From an uncultured Blastocatellia bacterium (GTDB lineage Bacteria > Acidobacteriota > Blastocatellia > Chloracidobacteriales > Chloracidobacteriaceae): DNA of 50,030 nt. Both the position numbers and the translations under genes were made by a program. This document shows, piece by piece, positions 26,766 through 35,567 of the stretch. Within the stretch, counting starts at the first letter, position 1. Each line of letters opens with the position of its first letter. Location of the stretch: NCBI GenBank assembly GCA_937934745.1, contig CALGZC010000024.1, forward strand, positions 1 through 50,030, read 5' to 3'. The notes beneath the pieces were generated by a model. That model made no database searches. It was not told the origin of the DNA and saw nothing but the letters and a program-made list of their open reading frames with translations.

Positions 26766-27656
26766 ATGTCGTTCTCCCTTGTGCAGGCAACCATTCCATC
26801 AGACACGGTGGACGCCATCGGCGAAACCTTCTGGCAGGCGGGCGCCCGGGGTCTGGAAACGCTGGCAGAAACGCCGATGACGACTACCCTCCGGGCGACG
26901 TTCCCCGGCGTCCTTCACAACGTTTCAGACCTGCGGGCGGCGCTGGTGCAGACGCTGGCCGCTTTTGACTACCCGCCGGAGGCGCTGCACGATTTTTCCA
27001 CCGAACAACAGCCGGAGGAAGATTGGCTGGCGAAGTGGAAAGCCGACTGGCAGGTGCAACCCGTCGGACAGCACTGGTTGATCGTGCCGCCGTGGCGACG
27101 CGCAGAAGCTCGCGCCCAAACAGATTGGGCCAAACGGATTCACCTGGAGATTGAACCCGGCATGGCGTTTGGCACCGGCACCCACGAAACCACGCGCGCC
27201 TGCCTGACGCTGATGGAAGAGCTGCCAACGCTGCCGGCGGCCATCCTCGATGTCGGAACCGGCACGGGGATTCTCGCAATTGCCGCTGCCAAACGTTTCC
27301 CACAGGCACGGTGCGACGCCTGTGACACCGACCCGGCAGCTGTCGCCATTGCGACCGAGAATGCCCGCCGCAACGGCACCCACGACCGAACAAGCTTCCG
27401 TGTGGGAAGCGTCACCGACTACCCACAAGACACCTTCGATCTGGTGCTGGCCAACCTGACGGCAGAGACGATCACGGCGCTGGCACCCCACTTTGTGCGT
27501 GTTTTACGGCCCGGCGGACACCTGATTTTAGCCGGCGTGCTCAGGGACCGTCAGACGGCCGTCCTGACAGCGCTGAGTATGGTCGGCCTCCGGCTCGTTG
27601 CCGACCATACCGAGGGGGAATGGTGGGCCGGGCTTGCGCAAACCCCGTCTCTGTAA
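26766..27656 (+). CDS. prmA: Ribosomal protein L11 methyltransferase
   Basis: PrmA trimethylates lysines and the N-terminus of ribosomal protein L11. The 296-residue protein has an N-terminal substrate-recognition domain, a linker with GMAFGTGTHETTRACL, the SAM-binding motif ILDVGTGTGILAIAAAKRF, a CDTDPAAVAIATENARRNG segment, and the catalytic-loop LVLANLTAETI. The start is the ATG at 26766, preceded by GGTGG; the open frame to 26736 begins with TTG. Confidence 0.92.
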   Translation: MSFSLVQATIPSDTVDAIGETFWQAGARGLETLAETPMTTTLRATFPGVLHNVSDLRAALVQTLAAFDYPPEALHDFSTEQQPEEDWLAKWKADWQVQPVGQHWLIVPPWRRAEARAQTDWAKRIHLEIEPGMAFGTGTHETTRACLTLMEELPTLPAAILDVGTGTGILAIAAAKRFPQARCDACDTDPAAVAIATENARRNGTHDRTSFRVGSVTDYPQDTFDLVLANLTAETITALAPHFVRVLRPGGHLILAGVLRDRQTAVLTALSMVGLRLVADHTEGEWWAGLAQTPSL

Positions 27657-27764
27657 AAGACCTTGCCCCTGCACAATCGGTCCGGTCGCTGGCGCGGGAT
27701 GCCGTCCCGGCAGTTGACCTGCTGGCGCAGGACACCAACCGGGCAGGCGCCGATCTGTGCCGCG

Positions 27765-27787
27765 CTGTCCGACGGATTCTCGGACAG
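27765..27787. terminator. Bidirectional terminator candidate between prmA and serA
   Basis: A perfect 8-bp stem CTGTCCGA (27765-27772) with TCGGACAG (27780-27787) encloses a 7-base loop in the gap between the convergent prmA and serA. Its position fits transcript termination from both sides. The flanks lack a long T run, so it may rely on structure alone. Confidence 0.45.
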
Positions 27788-27790
27788 GTT

Positions 27791-29380
27791 CTAAAGCTGG
27801 ATGCAGCGCGCTTTGAGCACGGCCGGAATCTCGTTCAGTTTGGCCATCACCTGGTCGGGGACAGGGGAGTCCACCTGAATGAGCGAAATGGCTGTTCCGC
27901 CCATTTCTTTACGTCCAAGATACAGCCGAGCAATGTTGATCCCGCCATCGCCGAGTGTTGTGCAAATCCGACCGAGCGTCCCCGGTTGGTCGCGGTTGGC
28001 GCACAGCAGCATGTGTCCCTTGGGAATCGCCTCCAGCGGAAACCCGTTCACCCGTACAATTCGCAGGTCGCTTTCGCGGAACACAGCCCCGGCGACATCG
28101 CTTTCGCCGGCGTCGGTCTCTGCCCAGAGCGAAATCAAGCTGGCGAAGTCCTTGGCAACCCGGTTCTTCGTTTCTGAAACGACCATCCCCCGTTCCTCGG
28201 CAATGAGCGCGGCGTTGACAAAGTTGACCCGGTCGCTTGTTCCCGAAAGCAAACCGACAAGCACTGCCTGTGTGATTGGGCGGACATCAAGGTCGGCAAC
28301 TTTGCCGCTGTATTCGATCACCAACCGCCGAACATTGCTCCCGAACGCTTGTCCCTGGAACATCCCCAGCTTGAGACCCAAATCCACGTATGGGCGCAGT
28401 TCTGCCATGATTTCAGCGCTGACCGACGGCGCATTGACGGCGCCAAACACTACGCCGTTTTCAAGGAAATCAACGATCTGTTTCGCAATGGAAACCGCCA
28501 CACTCACCTGCGCCTCGGTCGTCGAAGCGCCAAGGTGCGGCGTACAGGTCACATTGTCCAGCTTGAGCAGCGGGTGGTCAGGCGGCGGCGGCTCTTCCTC
28601 AAAAACATCCAGTGCGGCGGCGGCTACTGTCCCCTCCTGGAGGGCGGCTACCAGGGCGGCTTCATCAACGAGTCCGCCGCGGGCGCAGTTGACGAGTCGA
28701 ACGCCACGCTTCATCTTGGCAAAGGCATCACGTCCGATGATGTGGCGTGTTTCGTCGGTGAGTGGCACATGCAACGTAATGAAGTCGGCCTGGGCCAGCA
28801 ACTTGTCCAACGTCAGCAACTCAATCCCCAGCTTGGCGGCGGCTTCGCGCGTCAGATAGGGATCGTAGCCAACGATGCGCATGCCAAAGGCTGCTGCCCG
28901 CTGCGCGACGAGACTGCCGATGCGCCCAATGCCGATCACACCGAGTGTTTTACCGGACAGTTCAACACCGACCAACTGCTTGCGCTCCCAGCGCCCTGCC
29001 CGGAGGGTGAGTGTTCCCTGCGCAATCGGGCGCGCCGTTGCTAACAGGAGTGCAAACGCATGCTCGGCCGTCGTTACGGTGTTGCCGCCCGGTGTATTCA
29101 TGACGACAATACCGCGTTTGGTCGCAGCCTCGACATCAATATTGTCCACGCCCGTGCCGGCGCGACCGATGACCCTCAGGTTTTCGGCGGCAGCGATGAC
29201 CTTGGCGGTCGGCCGCGTGTCGCTGCGCACAATGAGCGCGTGGTAGGGCGCGATGATGGCGGCCAGTTCGTCTTCTCTCAGTTCGGGTTTGACATCAAGC
29301 AGGATGTTCGGGGCGCTGCGTAAAATGCCGAGGCCATCTTCGGCCAAACTGCCGCAAACAAGGACGCGATACGTTGTCAT
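27791..29380 (-). CDS. serA: D-3-phosphoglycerate dehydrogenase
   Basis: SerA oxidises 3-phosphoglycerate to 3-phosphohydroxypyruvate, the first step of serine synthesis. The 529-residue length and domains match the long form: a substrate-binding domain, a Rossmann NAD domain (GKTLGVIGIGRIGSLVAQRA), catalytic Arg in CARGGLVDEAAL, Glu, and His in TPHLGASTTEAQ, an ASB-like middle domain and a C-terminal ACT domain (LLCANRDQPGTLGRICTTLG) through which serine usually inhibits. The start is ATG at 29380, 59 bases after smpB. No serB or serC is in the window. Confidence 0.96.
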   Translation of the reverse strand: MTTYRVLVCGSLAEDGLGILRSAPNILLDVKPELREDELAAIIAPYHALIVRSDTRPTAKVIAAAENLRVIGRAGTGVDNIDVEAATKRGIVVMNTPGGNTVTTAEHAFALLLATARPIAQGTLTLRAGRWERKQLVGVELSGKTLGVIGIGRIGSLVAQRAAAFGMRIVGYDPYLTREAAAKLGIELLTLDKLLAQADFITLHVPLTDETRHIIGRDAFAKMKRGVRLVNCARGGLVDEAALVAALQEGTVAAAALDVFEEEPPPPDHPLLKLDNVTCTPHLGASTTEAQVSVAVSIAKQIVDFLENGVVFGAVNAPSVSAEIMAELRPYVDLGLKLGMFQGQAFGSNVRRLVIEYSGKVADLDVRPITQAVLVGLLSGTSDRVNFVNAALIAEERGMVVSETKNRVAKDFASLISLWAETDAGESDVAGAVFRESDLRIVRVNGFPLEAIPKGHMLLCANRDQPGTLGRICTTLGDGGINIARLYLGRKEMGGTAISLIQVDSPVPDQVMAKLNEIPAVLKARCIQL

Positions 29381-29439
29381 ACAGTGAGTACCTGTGTCGT
29401 GGACATTCAGGGCTGCGCGGCGCGGTGTCTTGAGAGAGC

Positions 29440-29913
29440 TCAGGGGCGTGTTTTCAGCGCGGCGCGCGTTTCCCGCTCAAGGTCGCGACGCCGTTCGGTT
29501 TCGCGTTTGTCATACGTCTTCTTACCTTTTGCTGTCGCAATCTCAACTTTGGCACGCCCGCGTTTGAAATACAGCTTGGTCGGCACGATCGTCAACCCGC
29601 GTTCCTGCGTCGCCGTAGCCAGCCTGGCAATTTCACGCTTGTGGAGCAAGAGGCGGCGCGTCCGGCGCGGGTCATGGTTGTACCGGTTGCCGTGCGAGTA
29701 AGGGCTGATATAGGCGTCGAGTAGCCAGGCTTCGCCGTTGCGAATGGTCACATAGGCGTCTTTGAGGTTCACGCGCCCTTCACGGAGCGCTTTGACCTCC
29801 GTTCCGACTAGTTCGAGGCCGGCTTCATACGTATCGCGGATGAAGTAGTTAAAGAACGCTTCGCGATTGGAGGCGACAAGTTTGACGGTTTCGGGGGCAG
29901 CAGAGGTTCTCAT
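29440..29913 (-). CDS. smpB: SsrA-binding protein SmpB
   Basis: SmpB binds tmRNA and takes it to stalled ribosomes for trans-translation. The 157-residue sequence has the family core: VASNREAFFNYFIRDTYEAG, ELVGTEVKALREGRVNLKDA, PYSHGNRYNHDPRRTRRLLL, and TKLYFKRGRAKVEIATAKGK followed by the basic tail KKTYDKRETERRRDLERE. The start is ATG at 29913, overlapping the stop of the lysoplasmalogenase-like gene by ATGA. A longer frame to 30555 runs in another frame across that gene and is not used. No tmRNA gene is in the window. Confidence 0.97.
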   Translation of the reverse strand: MRTSAAPETVKLVASNREAFFNYFIRDTYEAGLELVGTEVKALREGRVNLKDAYVTIRNGEAWLLDAYISPYSHGNRYNHDPRRTRRLLLHKREIARLATATQERGLTIVPTKLYFKRGRAKVEIATAKGKKTYDKRETERRRDLERETRAALKTRP

Positions 29914-30563
29914 ACAGACGTGGTATGTGCCGAACGGCGTTGGATATTTTCTGCAACGATGCCGCTGGCAATTAATCCTTGTGCGGCGTAATAGGTCAGC
30001 ATCACCCACTGATGCGCCTCCGGAAACGGACTGAGAAAGCGATTCATTGCCAACAGGCTGTCGGAGACGATGAACAACAGTGCGCCGCCGTAAACCTGCC
30101 TGTCTGCATCGCGCAAGGCGGCCGTGATACCCATTGTAGTGAGGACCAATGTGTAGGCGAAAACTGGGGGCGACCACTGCGTTGCACGGCCGATCACAAG
30201 GCCCACGCCAACCCCGTAGATGACAACGCCGGCAACGCGAAAGAAACCACTGCGGCTGATCCGTACGGATGGGAGTAAGCCGGCCATATAGCACAGATGG
30301 GCGACAAAGAAGGCAGCCAGACCCGCGAGGAAGCACCGATCGCCAAGCGCCAGGGCAATATCCCCGGCAGATGACCACAGCAGCCCACTGCCAACCCAGC
30401 GCCCGGTTTGATTCGGCACCTGCCGGAGCACCCATCCGGCCGCCAGCAAAACCGGCAGGGGCTTGAGCAGCGCCCCCACCGCCGGGGACGACCACCCCGG
30501 AAGGCTCACGTACCCAATCGCCGGCAACCCGAAAACAAGCCAAAATCGCCACCACACCGACAC
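29910..30563 (-). CDS. YhhN/TMEM86-family lysoplasmalogenase-like membrane protein
   Basis: The family includes enzymes that cleave the vinyl-ether bond of lysoplasmalogens, and some members are uncharacterised. The 217-residue protein has about seven hydrophobic segments; the segments KPLPVLLAAGWVLR, LLWSSAGDIALALGDRCFLA and GGALLFIVSDSLLAMNRF show the conserved D in SSAGD and SDSLLA. The start is GTG at 30563 (a GTG at 30557 is an alternative), seven bases after the autokinase stop, and it overlaps smpB by ATGA. Plasmalogens are unusual outside anaerobes and some others, so the enzymatic role here is uncertain. Confidence 0.82.
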   Translation of the reverse strand: MSVWWRFWLVFGLPAIGYVSLPGWSSPAVGALLKPLPVLLAAGWVLRQVPNQTGRWVGSGLLWSSAGDIALALGDRCFLAGLAAFFVAHLCYMAGLLPSVRISRSGFFRVAGVVIYGVGVGLVIGRATQWSPPVFAYTLVLTTMGITAALRDADRQVYGGALLFIVSDSLLAMNRFLSPFPEAHQWVMLTYYAAQGLIASGIVAENIQRRSAHTTSV

Positions 30564-30569
30564 AAATGG

Positions 30570-33170
30570 CTATCCTACATCGTGTTTCGACCCCGTCCCC
30601 CCGGCCGATGGTGCGTCGCGAGCCGGCGCTTTATTGTCTGGGCCGGACTCGGATGTGCTGTGTGCTTCGTCCTGTAACACGGCCCTGAGTTGCTCAAAAA
30701 CGTCTGACGCGGACGGGGGAGGCTTGACGCCACCCTTCTTGTCGTTGTTGCCGTTTGCCGCCGGATGACCGTAGCGATAATACGAGCCGTACCCATAGTA
30801 ATCGTAGCCGTAGTAGCTTGACTGTTCCTGCGACATCGCGTTGAGAACAACACCGAGTACGCGTGTGTTGGCTTCATCTAGCTTGCGGCAGGCACGCTTG
30901 ACAATATCGCGCTTCGAGCGTTGACAGTTGACGACCAGGATCACGCTGTCCGCCATCGCCGAAAGGATGGTTGCATCGGCGAAGGACAAGACCGGCGGTG
31001 TATCCAAAATGACGTAGTCGAACTTCTCAACCGCATAGGCCAACAACGACCGCATGCGCTGTGAACCCAGCAGTTCGGCCGGATTGGGGGGCATCTGACC
31101 ACACGTAATGAGGGTCAGGTATGGAATCGGCGATGGCACAAAGATGTCGCCGATCTTGCACTGCCCTGATAGATACCGTGACAGTCCGGGTCGGAAAACA
31201 TTGTCCTGTCCGTATTTTTCAAAGAGCTTTTGAAGCTGCGGCCGCCGCAAATCGCAATCCACAAGCAGCACGGACGCCCCGGTCTGCGCCAGTGAGATTG
31301 CCGTGTTGAACGACGTCGTGGTTTTGCCTTCACCCGGTTGGCTACTCGTAACGAGGATGATCCGGTTACGCACATCTTCAGATGAAGCGAGCAAGATTGA
31401 GGTGCGCAACTGGCGATAAGCTTCCCCGACGGGAGAAGCCGACAGGGCAAACGCGCTCAAACCAATGTTGAAATCCATCGGCAGGGGCCGACCGTCGGCT
31501 AACTTAGCCAGCGCCTTGGTTTCGCCACCGTAGGCATAGTACCCGCTGCCTTTGCTCAACGCCTTAGATGTCACCTGCGGGATTAGCCCCAGTGTCGGCA
31601 GGTGCAGCAGGCGGTCTACGTCCTCGACCGATGTCAAGCGCATATTGAAGTATTCACGGGCGAAAGCTAACCCGATCCCGCCGGAGAGCGAAAGGAAGAA
31701 GGCCAGGCTGAGCGTGTAGCCGACGCGCGGGCTGATCGGTGCGCTGGGAATTCCGGCACGGTCGGCAACCGTGATGTTGTTCAGGTCCATCCGCAGCCCG
31801 ATTTCGGTATCTTTCGTGGTGGCATACAGCGTCTGAAGCATTTTTTTCTTGTTGTCTATATTGTCCTGCATCATCCGCTGCATAATGCCGTCGCCGTTTT
31901 GGATCACCACCTCATTGCGCTGCTTCTCAACGCGCGCCCGAAGCTCTTCTTCGCGCTTCTTGGCGTTGAAATATGCCGTTTTGATGCGCACCAAGATGTT
32001 CTGCTTGGCTTCCTTGAGTTCGGTCTCGGCCTGCGCCAGCATTTGGTCAAGCTGGATAATCTCCGGGTGAATCTCGGTGTACGTTCCCAGTAACTCCAGC
32101 CGCTTTTGCTTCAGGTCGGAGATTTTCGCCCGCAGCTTTTGGAGTTCGGGGTCAGTCTGCACTTCATCCAGCGAATCAACCGGCTCGCTCAAGCTGGCTT
32201 GGTAGCGCTCCTCGGCGTGCAGGCGATCTTTTTCGGCGTCCAGCAAAGCTTGGTTAAGTCCGGCCAAGCGCGTAACCTCTGGGTTGTCCTCCGGCTTGAG
32301 TGAGACGATCTTGCGCGTGCGCAGGTACTCGGTCAGCTTTCGCTCTTCTTCGAGAATTTCCTGCTGTAAGCGGGCGGCAGTGGAAGCCAAAAACTCCTTC
32401 TGGCTCGTGCCCTGCTGAAAACGGGCAGAGACATTGCGACGCACGAAGACTTCGGCAACGGTGTTGACGACAGTTTTGGTTATTTCCGGGTCATGGTGCT
32501 GAAAAACGATCCGTACCAAACGCGTCCGAGGAATATTGTAGGCCTGCAAACCGGCGGCCAGGCGTCCAATGTATGGTGCATAGCGCTGCATTTCATCCTG
32601 TTCGGCAGCAGCAGACGGCGGCTCGGCGTCCGGGAGTTCGCCAAGTTTGACGTCCTCCGACGTTGCGTTTGTCCCGCGCGGTGACCGGAGCAAGTCGGCC
32701 AATGCGGTGCCGAGCGTCGTTGGCCCCGTCACCAGAAACTTAGGATTACGGTCCAACTTGAGGGTTTTGGCGACTTCAATCAGGACCGGTGGACTCGAAA
32801 TCTTGCGAATCTGCGTGTTGAGATACTCTGGATCAACCGAGTACGGCGAAAACGAAATCTGCCCTCGTGACGGGGAAAACTCCTTTTCCGGTGCCACCTC
32901 AATATGGCAAGTCGCCTCATAAACCGGTTGCATCCGCGACAGTGCTAAGCCGGTGACGGTCATTGTGATGACGACACACAGCAGGACCGTGAACTTATAG
33001 CGCAGGATCGTCAGGAACACCTGACGCAACAGTTGGCTGCTTTCCTCTTGTGGCAGTGTGTACTGATAACTTCCCCGGCGGCGGTGGTCCTGTACGGTCG
33101 GCGTCGCCAAACCCAGGTCAGCCGCTGGCGGGGCGAGCATGACATTGTTTTGGGAGGGATTCTGAGACAT
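30570..33170 (-). CDS. Polysaccharide chain-length/tyrosine autokinase (Wzc-like)
   Basis: This 866-residue inner-membrane protein controls polymer length and export of exopolysaccharide. It has a first membrane helix at about 58-78, a Wzz-type domain, coiled coils at about 250-460, a second helix at about 484-504 and a cytoplasmic BY-kinase domain with Walker A in SSQPGEGKTTTS (609-620), Walker A' LLVDCDLRRP (635-644) and Walker B VILDTPP (720-726). The C-terminus carries nine tyrosines between 786 and 800 (SYYGYDYYGYGSYYRYG), the autophosphorylated cluster of this family. A C-terminal low-complexity tail follows. No wza, glycosyltransferase or flippase is adjacent, so the polysaccharide genes lie elsewhere. 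The 292 bases upstream hold no gene. Confidence 0.95.
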   Translation of the reverse strand: MSQNPSQNNVMLAPPAADLGLATPTVQDHRRRGSYQYTLPQEESSQLLRQVFLTILRYKFTVLLCVVITMTVTGLALSRMQPVYEATCHIEVAPEKEFSPSRGQISFSPYSVDPEYLNTQIRKISSPPVLIEVAKTLKLDRNPKFLVTGPTTLGTALADLLRSPRGTNATSEDVKLGELPDAEPPSAAAEQDEMQRYAPYIGRLAAGLQAYNIPRTRLVRIVFQHHDPEITKTVVNTVAEVFVRRNVSARFQQGTSQKEFLASTAARLQQEILEEERKLTEYLRTRKIVSLKPEDNPEVTRLAGLNQALLDAEKDRLHAEERYQASLSEPVDSLDEVQTDPELQKLRAKISDLKQKRLELLGTYTEIHPEIIQLDQMLAQAETELKEAKQNILVRIKTAYFNAKKREEELRARVEKQRNEVVIQNGDGIMQRMMQDNIDNKKKMLQTLYATTKDTEIGLRMDLNNITVADRAGIPSAPISPRVGYTLSLAFFLSLSGGIGLAFAREYFNMRLTSVEDVDRLLHLPTLGLIPQVTSKALSKGSGYYAYGGETKALAKLADGRPLPMDFNIGLSAFALSASPVGEAYRQLRTSILLASSEDVRNRIILVTSSQPGEGKTTTSFNTAISLAQTGASVLLVDCDLRRPQLQKLFEKYGQDNVFRPGLSRYLSGQCKIGDIFVPSPIPYLTLITCGQMPPNPAELLGSQRMRSLLAYAVEKFDYVILDTPPVLSFADATILSAMADSVILVVNCQRSKRDIVKRACRKLDEANTRVLGVVLNAMSQEQSSYYGYDYYGYGSYYRYGHPAANGNNDKKGGVKPPPSASDVFEQLRAVLQDEAHSTSESGPDNKAPARDAPSAGGTGSKHDVG

Positions 33171-33267
33171 AGCACATCACAGTTCACAAAAAGACGTTGC
33201 AGATTCGACGTCGGATGAAATTTCTGCGGCGGACAAACACATAGGGGTCGCCACGTGGTAAAACAAT

Positions 33268-33320
33268 GTCGGTCGGCGATGTTCACAAAAACACCTGCAA
33301 TATCGTTGCCACCGACCGAC
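33268..33320. repeat. Long hairpin in the autokinase-bcp divergent region
   Basis: GTCGGTCGG (33268-33276) and CCGACCGAC (33312-33320) form a perfect 9-bp stem, continued inward by CGAT/ATCG with a bulge. The loop contains GTTCACAAAAA (33281-33291), which also occurs at 33182-33192 in the same intergenic region. Confidence 0.5.
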
Positions 33321-33462
33321 GCAGCTCTATTCTGCGGCGCACTATACCGCGTTGTGCCCGGAACTGAATAGCCGGATGCTGACAAAGCGGATTGTTTTGT
33401 AGGCGCAAGTTCGTCTAAGCTCCACTTGCTTCGTATTGCTACGCACACTACTGAGGTCTCGC

Positions 33463-33927
33463 ATGCCTGAGGTTGGGTCTCCTGCGCCAATGTTCACGCT
33501 ACCGGATATGCACGGCAACCCGGTGAGTCTGGAGCAATTCCGTGGTCACAAAGTGGTGTTGTATTTCTATCCGAAGGACGATACGCCCGGCTGCACCAAA
33601 GAGGCGTGCAGCTTTCGTGATGCTTACGCCGAATACCAAGCAAAGGGCATTGTCATTCTCGGCGTGTCCCTGGACGACGAAGCTTCGCACCGCACTTTTG
33701 CCGAGAAATACCAGCTTCCTTTCACCTTGCTGGCCGACACCAATCATGTCGTTTCCGAAGCCTACGGCGTCTACGGTGAGCAGGAATGGCAGGGGAAAAA
33801 GTTCCTCGGGCTGGCGCGCAAGACCTTTCTGATTGATGAACAGGGCGTCATTGTCAAAATCTTCGACAAGGTCAACGTTGAGGCGCACAGTCAGGAAGTC
33901 CTCGAAGCTTTTGGCGTGTCTGGTTAA
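33463..33927 (+). CDS. bcp: Thioredoxin-dependent peroxiredoxin, BCP type
   Basis: BCP reduces hydrogen and lipid peroxides with electrons from thioredoxin. The 154-residue protein has the peroxidatic Cys44 in DTPGCTKEACSF, with resolving Cys49 five residues later, the typical atypical-2-Cys BCP spacing. Segments VVLYFYPKDD and FTLLADTNHVVSEAYGVYGE are family-like. The start is ATG at 33463, with GAGGT five bases upstream. Confidence 0.95.
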   Translation: MPEVGSPAPMFTLPDMHGNPVSLEQFRGHKVVLYFYPKDDTPGCTKEACSFRDAYAEYQAKGIVILGVSLDDEASHRTFAEKYQLPFTLLADTNHVVSEAYGVYGEQEWQGKKFLGLARKTFLIDEQGVIVKIFDKVNVEAHSQEVLEAFGVSG

Positions 33928-33966
33928 TCATCACTCGCCCGACACACAACGGGGTTTGCGGAACCT

Positions 33967-35490
33967 ATGCAGCTTCGTATCTCAGTACTCAACGGTTCCC
34001 TGAGCGGCCGGTCCTACGTTCTCCACGAAGGCGCGTTGCTTTTGGGGCGCGGGGTGGATGCCGGTATCCGGTTTGATCCGGCCGTTGACAGCATGGTGTC
34101 TTCGCGGCACTGCTTGGTGCAGGCAGAGCCGGATGGCTTCTACGTCGTGGATAACCAGAGTACCAACGGCACCTACGTCAACGGGCAGCGGGTGCAGCGC
34201 ACCCGCCTCAATCACGGTGATGTCATTGAGTTAGGTAATCCCGGCGTCCGCCTTGGCGTTGCGCTGGAATCACCCGCGCCGAGTCCGAGTCCGGCGGCGT
34301 CTGTGGCAAGTCATCCCCCGACCGTTTCCGGTGGGCGGACGGCGATGCTCAAGCAAACGCTGAGCGGCATCGGGATGTATGATCCCACGCGCAAGGACAT
34401 TGCACCGGAGAAAGATGATTCGACGAACAAAAAGTATATCGGCATTGCCCTCGGTTTGCTGGTCTGCCTTGGGTTGGCGCTCATCGTCGCGCTTATTGTG
34501 CTGATAGAGCTCGGCCCGCTGGTGGCCATCATCGCCACGATTGTCGCTTTTGTCCCGGCGTTTTTCTACGTGTTGCCGCTTCTGTGGCTTGACCGCTACG
34601 ACCCGGAGCCGCCCTGGGCACTAGCCGCCGCATTTGTTTGGGGTGGGCTGGTGGCGGTTGTCGTTTCCTACATTTTGAACTCACTCTTTGGCGCAATCGC
34701 TGCCGGGATCGGTGGCGAGATGGCCGGGAAAATCGTCGGCGCCGTCATTTCTGCACCGATTGTTGAGGAAGGCTCAAAGGGGCTGGGACTAATCCTGATC
34801 CTGCTGTTTCTACGACGCGAGTTTGACGACATCGTGGACGGGATCGTGTACGGAGGACTCATCGCACTGGGCTTCGCCACGGTTGAGAACATTGTTTACT
34901 ACGGACGCAGCCTGCGCACCGAAGGTTTAGAAGGTCTGATCATCGTGTTCATTATGCGCGGCATTATGTCGCCGTTTGCCCACGTGACCTTTACAGCGAT
35001 GACCGGCATCGGCTGTGGTATCTCACGTGAATCGCACAGTACGGCGGTTCGTTTCCTCGCCCCACTCGGCGGCTACATTCTGGCAGTCGTGTTACACATG
35101 ATCTGGAACGGCATGGCGACCCTGCTGGGGGGCGGCTTCCTGATCGGTTACGCACTGTTTGAAGTGCCGTTCTTTCTCCTCTTCATTGGCTTCTTGATCT
35201 ATGTCGCTCGGCGTGAGAACAAGATTCTCAAGGAAATGCTGGCGGCCGAGGTTGCGCGAGGGCTCATTACGCCGGAGCAGTTGGCGATTGTCACCTCCAT
35301 CGTCCGCCGGACGCTCTGGCCGCTACAGGGCAACTTCAATGCGCGCAGCGCCTTCCTGCGGAACGTCTCGAAACTGGGGCTTTCCTACTGGCACGTTCAG
35401 CGGGCGATGGCGGCCCAGAGTGAGACCCGTAGCTTGCCTCAGATTCCGCGTCTGCAAGCGGAGATTATGCGGCTGCGCGAACAGGTTTGA
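33967..35490 (+). CDS. FHA domain fused to PrsW-family intramembrane metalloprotease
   Basis: This 507-residue protein starts with a forkhead-associated domain (about residues 1-100: LGRG, SSRHCLVQ, NQSTNGTYVNGQ), which binds phosphothreonine peptides. A Ser/Pro linker and about eight membrane helices follow. The PrsW motifs are present: EE at 267-268 in APIVEEGSKGLG, FDDIVDGIVYGGLIALGFAT with VENI, FAHVTFTAM (H339) and VLHMIWN (H377). PrsW proteases cut membrane anti-sigma factors in Bacillus; the target here is unknown. A soluble helical C-terminus (about 415-507) follows. A kinase-dependent switch of the protease is an attractive inference. It starts 40 bases after bcp. Confidence 0.88.
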   Translation: MQLRISVLNGSLSGRSYVLHEGALLLGRGVDAGIRFDPAVDSMVSSRHCLVQAEPDGFYVVDNQSTNGTYVNGQRVQRTRLNHGDVIELGNPGVRLGVALESPAPSPSPAASVASHPPTVSGGRTAMLKQTLSGIGMYDPTRKDIAPEKDDSTNKKYIGIALGLLVCLGLALIVALIVLIELGPLVAIIATIVAFVPAFFYVLPLLWLDRYDPEPPWALAAAFVWGGLVAVVVSYILNSLFGAIAAGIGGEMAGKIVGAVISAPIVEEGSKGLGLILILLFLRREFDDIVDGIVYGGLIALGFATVENIVYYGRSLRTEGLEGLIIVFIMRGIMSPFAHVTFTAMTGIGCGISRESHSTAVRFLAPLGGYILAVVLHMIWNGMATLLGGGFLIGYALFEVPFFLLFIGFLIYVARRENKILKEMLAAEVARGLITPEQLAIVTSIVRRTLWPLQGNFNARSAFLRNVSKLGLSYWHVQRAMAAQSETRSLPQIPRLQAEIMRLREQV

Positions 35491-35567
35491 GCCAATCCGC
35501 ACCGCCGTCCGAGATAGGGCGCGAGATAGGACATTCGAGAACACGCTGCTCCACAACCAAGTCACCA

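Noticed and set aside
29440-30555. A 371-codon frame upstream-extended from smpB
   Set aside because: Only its last 157 residues are SmpB; the rest runs antisense-free but out of frame across the lysoplasmalogenase-like gene, which has clear membrane segments.
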